From contig SWBL01000080.1 in assembly GCA_024195585.1 (NCBI GenBank), positions 62,001-126,000 on the forward strand: a stretch of DNA of 64,000 nt. The letters run 5' to 3'. The position numbers and the translations under genes were made by a program. How positions within the stretch are numbered: position 1 is the stretch's first letter; every line of letters starts with the position of its first letter. The notes beneath the pieces are model-generated. The model was not told the origin of the DNA. It worked only from the letters and a program-made list of their open reading frames with translations, and did no database searches. This document shows, piece by piece, positions 11,363 to 21,534 of the stretch. Source of the stretch: Aureobasidium sp. EXF-3400. Lineage: Eukaryota > Ascomycota > Dothideomycetes > Dothideales > Saccotheciaceae.

Positions 11363-13279
11363 ACAATCAGGAACGACATTTATAACTGGGATGACTGGCG
11401 TTTCCCCCATTGGTACTTTATGAGCAGGTTCTTTCACCTTTCTTGCATTGCTCATAGCATTAGCGGTGGAGTGAGTCAAGGGTCCTTGTGAGATAGATCT
11501 CCGCTTCATGATCTTCGCCCTGTCAAAAGAGGCTTTGGTCCTTTTTAGCTAGGCTTTCCAACAATACTCTCCACAAGGCAATGGAGAACTCTCTTCTCTC
11601 CTTCTAGTATCGTGTTGTGATTTGTGACTAGTGCTTTCAACCGGGAACCTGGATTGCTTAGGTTGGAAGTACCAGCTCTCGTGGCATGACCAGATGGGAA
11701 TCAATTGCGCCGAAGGAGTCCGTGATTAATATAGGCCACATGGGAAGCACTTCCAAATCATCAAGTCCTGCAGAATGCACTCATCCGAAACCAGCATTCC
11801 TAGTCTCTATCCTAAACTTGGCTGGCTGTCGGCAGTGTTTTTAGTCCGTGCTGTTCGATAAAGAATCGATCTTTCGACAAGCTGGTGGCTCCAAACGTCA
11901 GTGTAGACACCATACATGGATTTTAAAATGTTGAGATTCTGGATGGCTATCTCAACATCAAGTTTGTACCTTGAAATGATCGGGTCACTTACTGTATTAT
12001 CCAGATGGAACCGCAAAAGAAAGGAGTCACTACTGACAAGCGCGACGGTCCGCTGCCGACCGGACCGTGAACGGATCGGACTAGCGATGTCCTGGCTGTG
12101 AGACCCTCCGCACCTGCAGCCGCTGTTTCCCTTTCCGCTTTTTGAATTTCACCCAAAGTCATCCCCTGCATGGTGCAGCTCGCGCTACGATGGACTTTTT
12201 AAAAGCCACACCACCACGAAGGATGGACTTGTTCGCCTCTTGCTTGTTGGTTCGCTCGCGTATTCGGGCGAGAAGTCATTCGAAGGACTTCGCGTAAATA
12301 AGCAAGCGGGAAGAGGTGTCAACCCAAGCACACAATTGACTTGTATGTGTACGCTGCGGAGTCTTGCAAAGTCACTGAATTTGCGTTGCTCTGTCTTCAA
12401 GGTTCTGCTTTAGGCTCCCTGCATGATCGTCGAGGTTCGTGGTGATTGCCAAAGTGCTTCCTGCACGATATACATTCGCTACAGAATGTCTCGATCTAGC
12501 AGTTTCTCACTCCTACAAGCAAGCTTTACAGCATCAGGAAAACACAGGAAGAGGCATGTGAGTCGAATTCGGTTGAATCAAGGTCCCAAGACGCTATCTT
12601 GTACGCGAGCTTACGCCAAAGATGCAAGTCATGCTGCAAGTCGACAGTTGACGTGCAGAGGCAATTTGTGGAGACACATGGCTGGAGTTCAGGGCCAGAA
12701 CGCCCCTGATAACATTTTGACAGAGTTCTAGCAACGCGCCATCCACTCACACGTCGAGGGAATTTCAATCGCTGGCAGGCCTTGATCCAAGATCCCGTGT
12801 ACATGTGTCTGAATACAAGTCGCCATGCGCTATCTACCCGCACCTGCAGAAAGGTGGATGGGCGGGCCACGAGGTCTCTAGCGTAGGTGTGCCATCGATT
12901 AGACCATTGCATGTACCCCGTGTCCTGGTTTTGCTCTTTGGCTCCTTCATATATTCAACAAAGCCGTCATCTGATCTGGCTTTTATATGAACTTACCTTC
13001 GCTCACTCTTTGATCTGAACCAGTCTACCGGTATATCGTCTTGCACTCTGCACTCTTAGACTCGAGCGCGCTACATCTTCAGAGCTCCATCGACCAATAT
13101 CAATCTCTGACGACCCAACAACGTCGCCGTTGCCACTTCTGCAGGACCATTCTCGACTGCGTTGCGGTGTAGAAAGCTTGGTGTTTCAACAGTCTCTTGA
13201 GCATTGCTCAAATAAACGGACACTCCACAACTCGTGATCTCGAGTACAACCGTACTCATCACTGACCAGACACAACACA
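11363..13279. other. intergenic (about 1.9 kb)
   Basis: Two rightward genes flank it. It holds the 3' end of the ligase transcript and the promoter of the receptor gene. Open frames such as 12526-12912 on the reverse strand do not look like proteins. Nothing else seen. Confidence 0.6.
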
Positions 13280-14724
13280 ATGGCGACAGTCGTTGGAACT
13301 GCAGAGCCATCTGCAACAATGGCAAGCTCATCACTACCACCCCAATATTTCCCTTTCCCGGAGAGTATGTCGCCGTTACCGTCCTCTCTCAAGAAGGGAA
13401 TGCTGGTACCAGGAACGATCGGTCTCTTGTCAGCTGCCTCGACTATCGGCATGCTGCTCTTTATCATCTACAGGTTCCTGACGTGGCGCGCTCACTATAA
13501 AACGTTCGTCGGGTACAATCAATATGTGGCCTTGATCATCAACCTTCTATGTGCAGATCTGTTACAAGGTGTTGCGTTCATGTTCTCCTACCATTGGGTT
13601 TTTACCGATGGTATCATCGCACCTACAGTCAAGTGCACTAGCCAGGGGTTTCTTCTGAATTCAGGTCGGTCAATCTTTTCACCTCTGCTCTGTGCAATAA
13701 CACTGACCGTCTGTGCCCAGGCAATCTGGCTTCCGGTTACTTTGTCATGGCTATTGCGCTCCACACCTTCTATGGTGCTGTTATGGGCCGTCATCTCAGA
13801 CATTCCATCTTCTATGCCGCACTCGCAGGCGGCTGGTTCTTTGCACTCTTCTTGTCTGCTATGGGTCCTATACTGCATGGGAATCATTACTACGTCCGAG
13901 CAGGTGCATGGTGCTGGGCTGCTCCCGAGTTTCAAACAGAACGTTTGGCTTTCCACTACATCTGGATTTTCGTGATCCAGTTCGGAACAGTGGTAATCTA
14001 TTTCCTGATCTTCCTGCATCTTAAGAACACTTTGACGACTATCTTGCCGTCTTCACACTCGACCACACATGCCAAGGTTGATAGAGCAGCACGCTTGATG
14101 CTGATGTTCCCTGTTGCCTACATCATCCTCACACTACCTCTTTCAGCTGGACGCATGTGGTCTATGGCACATCATCAATACAACATCCACGAAGGGTACC
14201 AACTAGCCTCTGGAGCTTTGATCGCCTGCTCTGGAATGGTAGATTGCCTACTCTACACGCTCACCCGTCGAAGCCTGGTTCAATCCGCCACATCTTCTGA
14301 AAACAAGAGCACAACCAGCGGTCTCGACAGCTACGACCTCTCTCGCCTCAATGGCATCACACAAACTCGTACTGTCACAGTCACTGGCGACAGAGTGTCC
14401 ACCATCTCTAGCACAACCCACATCACCGATGATGACGATGCATACTCCATGCGTACCATTTCCACAAGCCCAAAGAGGAAGCACCATCACCTCAGAGAAC
14501 CGGCACGAACACACTCGCCTACTAGCTCAGTAGACAGGATCATGGGAGTCGAGGGTTTGGACCCAAGGAAACCGGCACACAAAGTACAGATCTCTACCTG
14601 CGAAGCAAGAATGTCTGAAGACGTAGACAGTCTGAGGGACAGTGAAGGATCAGAGTCGCCTGTACATGTCATGAGAGGGCTTGTCAAGATGGTCAAGCTG
14701 CCGAACTTGACTGACAGGAAGTAG
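13280..14724 (+). CDS. Seven-transmembrane receptor, Git3/cAMP-receptor-like
   Basis: Two exons (13280-13664, 13721-14724) with a 56-bp intron (CTGAC branch, CCCAG acceptor) give 462 residues. About 38 polar residues precede the first helix (GTIGLLSAASTIGMLLFIIYRF). Helix 2 is NQYVALIINLLCADLLQGVAF. A conserved-type Cys (VKCTSQGF) opens helix 3, which is completed across the intron (NSGNLASGYFVMAIALH). Four further helices end near residue 325. The third inner loop is short, unlike the long loop of yeast Gpr1. The C-terminal 140 residues are Ser/Thr-rich and charged, as in receptor tails that are phosphorylated. The fold points to a fungal GPCR acting through heterotrimeric G protein; ligand unknown. 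A second ATG at 13319 is possible. Confidence 0.72.
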
Positions 14725-15143
14725 TGACATTGCCTTGCTGTCTGTATTGTTTATGATGATGAATGATTGTCTCTTATTTTGTATATACCCTCTTTTTGTC
14801 TCAATTGCTGGCATGGCAAACATATGCTGCATACGTATATTTCAAGTTCCCACTCACGTTTACCTCTCTACTTTGCTGACAGTAGTCCATGTGGATGCCC
14901 ATCCGTCCATGTCAGAGTTTCACTAAGTGCTCGTATTGTACTTGAGTAGTTGATTCCCTGACCAGCCTCGCGTATCTCGAAGCCAAGATCTCACCCCACA
15001 CAGAATTTTGTCCAAACTGCAGACGACAATACAGTTCTACCATTCCATTATACTGGATATCCGCTCCAAATACCAACTGCAACAGCCTTGTTATATATTG
15101 CAGTCGAAGCACTTTTCATCATCCAATCATAAGTTTGATCCCA
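14725..15143. other. intergenic, receptor 3' region
   Basis: T-rich 3' flank of the receptor gene, leading to the tRNA-Pro gene. No open frame of interest. Confidence 0.55.
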
Positions 15144-15251
15144 GGTCTCGTGGTCTAGCGGTATGATACTCGCTTAGGGAGGTGCCTCATAGCATCTTGA
15201 AAACTCTAAGCCAATTGCGAGTGGTCCCGGGTTCGATTCCCGGCGAGACCC
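15144..15251 (+). tRNA. tRNA-Pro (anticodon AGG), intron-containing
   Basis: Acceptor GGTCTCG pairs with CGAGACC. The A-box region is TGGTCTAGCGGTAT, the T-arm is CCGGGTTCGATTCCCGG, and the anticodon stem CTCGC/GCGAG encloses loop TTAGGG...T with anticodon AGG at 15176-15178. A 36-nt intron (15180-15215) sits at the canonical place, one base after the anticodon. It contains CTAAGC, able to pair with GCTTAG of the anticodon arm, as eukaryotic tRNA introns do. TTTT follows downstream. Confidence 0.95.
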
Positions 15252-16147
15252 TTCTTTTGCCCTTGTTTTGCTTGTCAGGATGTTGTTTTTGGCTTGGGAG
15301 GGGTAGTGGCGGTATTTGGTGGATTTTGGTGGGTTTGGGTGGGTGTGAAGCCTGGATTAGGAATTGGGATGGAATGCAGCTTTGCAGTAGGTCCATTGCT
15401 CAAGCTTGCGTGCCTATGTTCTGCAAATTCAGGTACACTGTCTCACATGCCTACTGACCATATACCCTGCTTGAGGTATATATATAGAGCTGTGGCAGGA
15501 ATGATACAAACTGCCGGCTCGAGACTGGTAATTCAGTAGTGGACTGCCACCTAAAAGACCTTCAACTTACATATTCCTGGTACCCAGTCGCTCGTTCTCA
15601 GACAATCTCGTCCAGCAATAACGGCTCATCATAGCCTAATGTCAGGTATGTATGCAAAACGCTGGCAGAAGTGTCTACCATGAGATTTTAAACTGGGATC
15701 GTAGGTTAAGACATCTACTCCACTGTTCCCGCACATTGAATGTGAAGCATTGATACAAGTAGCTGTTTGATTGGCAAACATTGAATCTCGTAGTTACCTA
15801 TGGTAGAAACACCTTATATAGATCTGACAGCAAACCAATTCTTTCTTCTTGGGAAACATCATGTCCTTCCATCTCACGACGACTTGCGAGTGATTTGGTC
15901 ACATTGCGCAGTGAGCGGTCCCAGAAAATATAGTCAACCACAATCCTAATATGTTAAATAAGCTACTCTGGTTGCTATTCTTCATGCTGTCGATCGGTCG
16001 ATCTCCAAGCTTTTGCTGTCGGGGTTCTCCTCCTCCAAATCATTCACAAGCTGCTGCCTAAATGTTAAGATCTGTGATAATGCCGCATCTCCTGACAGAA
16101 CACCAGAAGACCACTTGCAACCTTTCAATCTCTGCTTGATCCCGATC
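15252..16147. other. intergenic
   Basis: A G/T-rich tract (15290-15350) directly follows the tRNA gene. A TATATATATA-like stretch lies near 15477-15486. No gene recognised. The open frame upstream of 16148 lacks an ATG. Confidence 0.5.
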
Positions 16148-17176
16148 ATGAAACGTCCATACTACATCCGCGGAGGCTCTCTCGGCGAAAAAATCTGCCG
16201 CATCGAAGCCTTACGCGGCAACGTGCAAATCAACTTCACCATCAAGTCCGCAGTCATGCAGAACACCTCGCTAGCCGCTAAATACTTCCACCTGCTTAAC
16301 CGCGTCCTTGCTCTCGACTCACCTAATGAAGAAACCTGTTTCGCACCGTACAATCTCGTGCTGATGCATTTTCTACCTCTGCTGCAACGATTGGCTCCAA
16401 GCACATCTGTTGAAAACCTCACTGTTGAGGAGTTTATTTATGCACCTACATATCATCTCGACGTCGTTGGCACACAAAACGGAGGACTGGGGATCCGAGG
16501 AGAGGAAATCTGTACATTGACGCCTGCTTACGATATCGCGCCATTGTCTATATCCTCAGCGTCGGAAATCTGGAAAACCCTGCCTAAGACAAGTGCGCGA
16601 GATTTGAGCTTAGCGCGAGAGGAACAAGAGATGAAACCTCTGAAGAGCGTGCAAGGAAAAGTCAAGACAGCAGGAAAGTATAAGTTCTTCAAGCCGCGCG
16701 AACGAGGACGAGAGAAAGAGTTTGAGCGGGAAGTGGAGGTTCTGCATCGTATTTGGGAAGCAGGATTAACTGGATCCATCCACCATCTCCCTGTTCTTGA
16801 AAGCCTCGTGGTGGCAGGTGCACAGCAGGAGCAGGTTGTTGTTGGTCTCCTTCTCAACTTCATCTCCTCCTCAGCATTGGGTTGTCATCTCCAGAGTCCA
16901 GGATTGAAGGACCAGATTGACTTGTATAGGAAATGGGAAAAGCAGGTGCGGGATACGGTTACATTGCTCCATGAGCATGATATCGTCTGGGGAGACGTGA
17001 ACCCCTGCAATGTCGCTATCGATGAAGCTCAGGATGCGTGGGTGATTGATTTTGGCGGTAGGAATACTGTTGGCTTTGTCGATGATGATAAAGCAGAGAC
17101 GGTAGAGGGTGATTGGCAGGGTGTGGGGAGGTTGTTTGGGGAGTGGTTGTCGGGGCGAGGTGGTTTGGGGTCGTGA
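16148..17176 (+). CDS. Divergent protein-kinase-like protein
   Basis: 342 residues from the first in-frame ATG at 16148; the frame is open upstream to about 16013 without an ATG, so an extra 5' exon is possible. The first 170 residues match nothing I recognise. The C-terminal part has a degenerate kinase core: a candidate ATP lysine in KYKFFKP followed by FEREVEVLHRI (helix-C glutamate), a catalytic-loop equivalent HDIVWGDVNPCNV keeping Asp and Asn (Asp about residue 283), and VIDFGG for the metal-binding DFG. No glycine-rich loop is visible. Many filamentous fungi carry families of such small kinase-like proteins of unknown role. Activity cannot be predicted. The next gene downstream, at 17430, is convergent. 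Confidence 0.6.
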   Translation: MKRPYYIRGGSLGEKICRIEALRGNVQINFTIKSAVMQNTSLAAKYFHLLNRVLALDSPNEETCFAPYNLVLMHFLPLLQRLAPSTSVENLTVEEFIYAPTYHLDVVGTQNGGLGIRGEEICTLTPAYDIAPLSISSASEIWKTLPKTSARDLSLAREEQEMKPLKSVQGKVKTAGKYKFFKPRERGREKEFEREVEVLHRIWEAGLTGSIHHLPVLESLVVAGAQQEQVVVGLLLNFISSSALGCHLQSPGLKDQIDLYRKWEKQVRDTVTLLHEHDIVWGDVNPCNVAIDEAQDAWVIDFGGRNTVGFVDDDKAETVEGDWQGVGRLFGEWLSGRGGLGS

Positions 17177-17429
17177 GTTTTGGGGTCGTGACTGGGAACG
17201 ACGGCTGTTCCACAGAATATCTTCATGTAAAGAAGGCTTTCATTGCTTGTGGTCTTTTATCGCTCTTCGAAGTGCAGGCTGTGTACCTCCATACTGCCCA
17301 CTAAAGCACGAATACAGTGAGTCTGACGTATGCTGTAACCATTGCTGGGAAGTCGATAGTGGTTTTTGGGATCATAACAATAGCCAGAAGTCTGGTCAAC
17401 CGTGTTTAATAGCAGCGCAGCTTGGAGCA

Positions 17430-18454
17430 TTAGATGTCAACCAGCCACCCTTGCTTCTCAGACAAGCTTGAACCAGAGTGCAGCGTCTCTCTAAGAGTCT
17501 GAAGTTCAGATTGAGTGATACCGATTTTCCACAGATATTGTTCGATATCACCGTGTTTGTCGCGTATGTGTTTGTCCAAAGAGCTGACAAAGGGAAGATA
17601 AGGTTCCACAAAACTATCGTTGAACATTCCCATCGCTCTATTATCCTCGAGTCGTTCTTGTTTGGAGTCAGCTAGCTCCTCATAGGTCTGCATGTAATCG
17701 CGATGAATGCTCGCTGCATCCGTATGTAGAGTGAACAAGACCAGAGAAATGATTAGTGACACAAAGTCCGTGCCATACTTGTTGAGGACCAAAACGGGAT
17801 ATGACGATGGATCCACCAAGATCTTGAAGATGGCTTTGATCTGAGGAAAAGAGTGGTCAATAATGGCTTCGGGTATAGCCATGCGTTCTTTGCACATTTT
17901 CGCATTGACAAGCTTCTTGTAGTTCTTGATACCGCTTTCTGGCATGAAAGCAATTTCGGCGAAGGCTTTTGCTTTGTTCCAGAATCCGAGTTGACTTGCC
18001 ACATACAGGCCATATTGTGGACCACCAAGGCCTATGTAATGCAATCGAAGACCTAGTATGCTAGTACTGGCGATGAGATCTGGGTACTGGTAAGTATAAT
18101 CGGTATCGTGCTTGCCCAGCAATTGCGATGTAGGAATCATGGGCCATGGATTCCTGAGACAAGTCAGAAATGGAAAGCTGGACTCTAGCTGGTGGTCTGA
18201 CTCACATGCCACGCAAATCTATCACTGATCTTATCCGATATCGTTCACGAAGAATGTCGAGGTCTTCACGACCTGCATCGTCTGGGACATGATTAGTTGT
18301 GGCCTTTGACGACTGGGATTGTGGAATGCCACTCACCAAGCTTCGCACTCCGATATAACAATCCTGGTTTGATGTTCTTAACCAGACTCGCAACATCACG
18401 AAAATTGGCCACAGTCTTCAGGGGCGGTGCTTTTTCTTCTTGATATGCACTCAT
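17430..18454 (-). CDS. Y_phosphatase3-family protein lacking the catalytic Cys and Arg (pseudophosphatase)
   Basis: Three reverse-strand exons (18454-18337, 18281-18206, 18153-17430; introns 55 and 52 bp) give 305 residues. The N-terminus carries the signature of fungal and bacterial Tyr/Ser phosphatases of Pfam Y_phosphatase3: NFRDVASLV...KPGLLYRSAKL, then LRERYRIRSVIDLRGM. Family members end the core with PVLVHCTAGKDRTG, the phosphate-binding CX5R loop. Here the equivalent is PVLVLNKYGTDFVS (residues 184-197, near 17757-17798), so His, Cys and Arg of the loop are Leu, Asn and Phe. The following helix (LIISLVLFTL) and tail fit the family. The frame is intact and the splicing canonical, so it looks like a maintained, catalytically dead protein rather than debris. 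Function unknown. Confidence 0.75.
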
Positions 18455-19455
18455 GCTGTGAGATGGCGTGTGTGGAGCTCAGGCAGTAGCGACGAGATTC
18501 TTATATGCCCGCTCTGGAACATCATCCTTCCGCGGAACATCGCTCGTTCCTCCAGTCGTTGGAAGGATTGAAGTGGTAATTGGGCTCGAAACAGTGACGA
18601 TCAAGGTACGGAAATAGAGCGGGTGTAACGACAAGCACCATGCCAAGCCCGCAGTTCATGCTGAGTCATCGGCGCGTGCATCTTTGGCAGGTGTTGGTGG
18701 ATGTTTCTTTCCTAATCGGTTTGTGCAACATCAGGCGTTCTCACAGAAACCACTCTCGAAACAGAGACTATGTTATCGAGTGCTAGTAGAGGTTCAAGCA
18801 AATGTCTTGAAGGCTGGCTCTGAAGAGATCATCTGCTCTGCCTCGGTCTGGGGGCTAGGAAAGAGTTGTTCAGCCATAGTCAAGTGAACGGTCTCAACGA
18901 CCTGAGACGAAGAACGAAAATGAATGCTTCCGGCATTTCGTGTTTCTCGAGAAAGCATTGAAGCATATAGTGATTCATCCGTCGGTCGATGTTGTGAGAT
19001 GCCGGCTGAGTCACGAATCCTTCGTTACCATTCTAAACCCCTCCACCGAGATGTAAGGTGAGTCACGGATGAGAAAGCCGACACAGCCGGATTATATTGC
19101 TCGGCCTATCTCGGATGTCCGGTCGTGTTGAGAATGATGTGTTAAAGTCTAGGATTCGCGTAGATGGGCGCATTGATCAATACAGATGCAAGGATTTGCT
19201 ACGTGGGCACTTACTCCAAATTTGGAAGCGATGAGGTTGTCAGACTGAAGAGCATTCAAGCTAGGAAGTACCGATAGTGCTTGATAGATTGATAGAATAA
19301 CAGCAGGCCTTCCTCCAAGATGAGCACTATACGGTACATACATTCAAGACTGATCAAAAGAAACCACATCCCCGCAGTGACTTCCACCAATCGCCCGACA
19401 AGAACAGAAGAACAATCTTGGAAATCCACCAAGCATCTTCGGAAGGTCGAGGAAG
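18455..19455. other. intergenic (about 1 kb)
   Basis: Holds the promoter of the leftward pseudophosphatase and the 3' flank of the interrupted F-box gene. Short direct matches occur (GAGTCACGAATCC near 19010, GTGAGTCACGGATG near 19060). No gene seen. Confidence 0.5.
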
Positions 19456-20967
19456 TTAACCGAGATCCTTCAAGAACTTCAAGGACTCTGGACTCAGTTC
19501 TTCTTCTGAGGATGTGGAACCGTCGGAGGATTCTTGGCTTCTCGAGCGAGCTGCCTTCTCCCTCTTCAGTTTCTTCCAGGAATCAACAACTCTCGTATTT
19601 TTTTCGTGTGTAAAACTCAAACTCTCAAGCTTGGGAGCATGGCGAAGTAGATTCTCAGCGATTTGCTTATAGGGAACGCGACCCTTGTGTCCTGGAATGA
19701 CATTCCTTCCCAGTGTGAGATTTCGCAAGTTTGGAAATAAGCAGCCCTCAACCTCGGTTAAACCCAGCAGGTCCCAGGATCCTCGGAAGAATATATTCCT
19801 GAATCTGTGATTTCGCGATAGTCTGTTCAGCGTCTGGACTGTAAGGTCCATGCCTGAAAGCTGCCAGTTCAAGCTGTGTAGTCGCTGCAGACCAGCAAAA
19901 GCAGCCTCAAAGTCAGAGGCATCGCGAAAATGCACCAGATTTACGTCGTCAGTGTCTTCTTCTTCCACGGGCATGAGTACGAGGAACTCCAGTCTTCTCA
20001 AGGTGTTCAAGTTGCACAAATCCTCCTCGTTTAGGTATATGTTCTCTCCCTCGAATATTAGCGTCAAATCTCGGCAGTTCTTCATGTATTTGAGGTTCGA
20101 GAACATAGTCGTTCTCCTGGATTTACGGGTCCTGATCTGGAGTTTGACTTTCGACGCATAACGAATCGCTTTGGTGGCAGATTTTACGGCCTTTCCTTCA
20201 AGCATAAGATCAACCTGTTGTAGATTTTTGAAGAATGACGTCGCCTCGTCGAAAACGAAGTCGGGAATCTGCTGCCGATACAGATGTGAGGTGATTGATA
20301 ACTTTTTGAGCGTCTCCATCCTCCCCAAGATCAAGAACAGATCCTTATCCATCAGTGGCCATCCGATACTGATTTTCAAGCTTTCCAGTGTCCTGGTACG
20401 AAAGAAGTCATTGAAGTCGTCAGGCGTGACATTTTCGTCGTGGATGTTGATCACATCAAGTTCAAAAGAGCGCAGCCAAGGACATTCAGATCTGATGGCG
20501 TTCAAGATATCCACGTTGAAATCTGTATACCAATCCCAGAAGGCTATCGAAACAATTGAAGGACACAGATATTGCTTGATCAAAGCGGGCGACGGACCAG
20601 ACTCACAGCCGACTCGACCAACATGTAACGCTCTCCGCCGAGGGAATGAGAGCGCAGTAATGCTTGGTTTTTGTCCGAATTTGTCTCAGATCTTTATTGA
20701 GGTGAGCTTGGAAGTGTAGATGTGACGGCGTTCTGTTTCGATCTTGTTCATGTGTTCAAGCCCTGGGCCCCAACGCTCGAAACTCCAGAGTGTTCTTATA
20801 GCCGTTTCGAACCAGACACTATTAACCCGTGCGGCTGCTGCCAGAGTAGATCGATTTGAGCAGTTTTCGCAATCTTCGAGTTGGTCGCTTTCATCGTTCT
20901 GTTCTCCAAGGCATTCTAGAATCAGTGACAGAAGCTCAGGAGAGCTCAATACCTGCGCGGCTGCCAT
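19456..20967 (-). pseudogene. F-box/leucine-rich-repeat protein gene interrupted by one in-frame TGA
   Basis: Read leftwards, 504 codons run from ATG 20967 to the stop at 19456, with a single internal TGA at 20686-20688 (codon 94). Upstream is an F-box-like start (VLSSPELLSLILECLG, ARVNSVWFETAIRTLW, IYTSKLTSIKI). Downstream the same frame continues at once with protein-like sequence (DKFGQKPSITALSFP, CPSIVSIAFWDW) and LRR-like repeats (LRRLEFLVL, LRNLTLGRN, LESLSFTHE). No GT...AG pair removes the TGA without losing conserved residues. The neighbouring gene at 21535-22956 is an intact relative with IYASKI at the matching place. The likely meaning is a recent nonsense mutation. A sequencing error or readthrough is possible. 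Confidence 0.7.
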
Positions 20968-21534
20968 GATGAGTGCCTGAGTATGTGTGTTTGTCGTATC
21001 GTTTTCAGCAGTAGCGAAAATCCATGTTTAAAAAGCTCATGGTGGTTGCCATTGAGACGCATAGTGGTATGACGCCGATCCCTCCACTTGAAACCGCTTC
21101 GTACAGAACGCGACTCCATGGATCAACATGCTGACTTGAGATTTGATGAGATCAGAAAGAGAACTCGAAGAACCAGCAGTCACGGAGACGAACTTATTTC
21201 AGTGAATGAACAAATATTGACCAGGAGACATGGATCTCTCTGTCGGAAGTGTGGCCGAAGTTGGCTTGGCGGCCACAAATTTGTTTCTGGCATGATTTTC
21301 TTTTCTTTTTTCTTCTTTTTTTTTACCTTGACATCTGGGTGATTTTCGAGTTCAACCTCCCCATGTGCTGGAGGCAGTCACAGTATAGCTATAGAAATGC
21401 ACAGTAGGTTCGTGTAGAATGTGTTCCCCACAGAGAGGACTATCTCAATGGCTAACCTCATACTCGAATTACTACTGTGCATTTCGATAGCTTGTGACAA
21501 CACTTGTATGTTACTGGAGAAGGTGTTAGTGACT
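20968..21534. other. intergenic between two F-box/LRR genes
   Basis: Contains a pyrimidine tract TTTTCTTTTTTCTTC followed by T-runs near 21298-21325. No gene seen. It should hold the promoter of the interrupted F-box gene and the 3' end of the intact one. Confidence 0.5.

Noticed and set aside
17396..17675. Forward frames over the end of the pseudophosphatase
   Set aside because: Shadows of the reverse-strand gene; no domain.
20686..20688. TGA as selenocysteine or as the known fungal readthrough context
   Set aside because: Filamentous ascomycetes are not known to have selenocysteine machinery, and the base context (TGA followed by GAC) is not the TGA-CTA readthrough motif.
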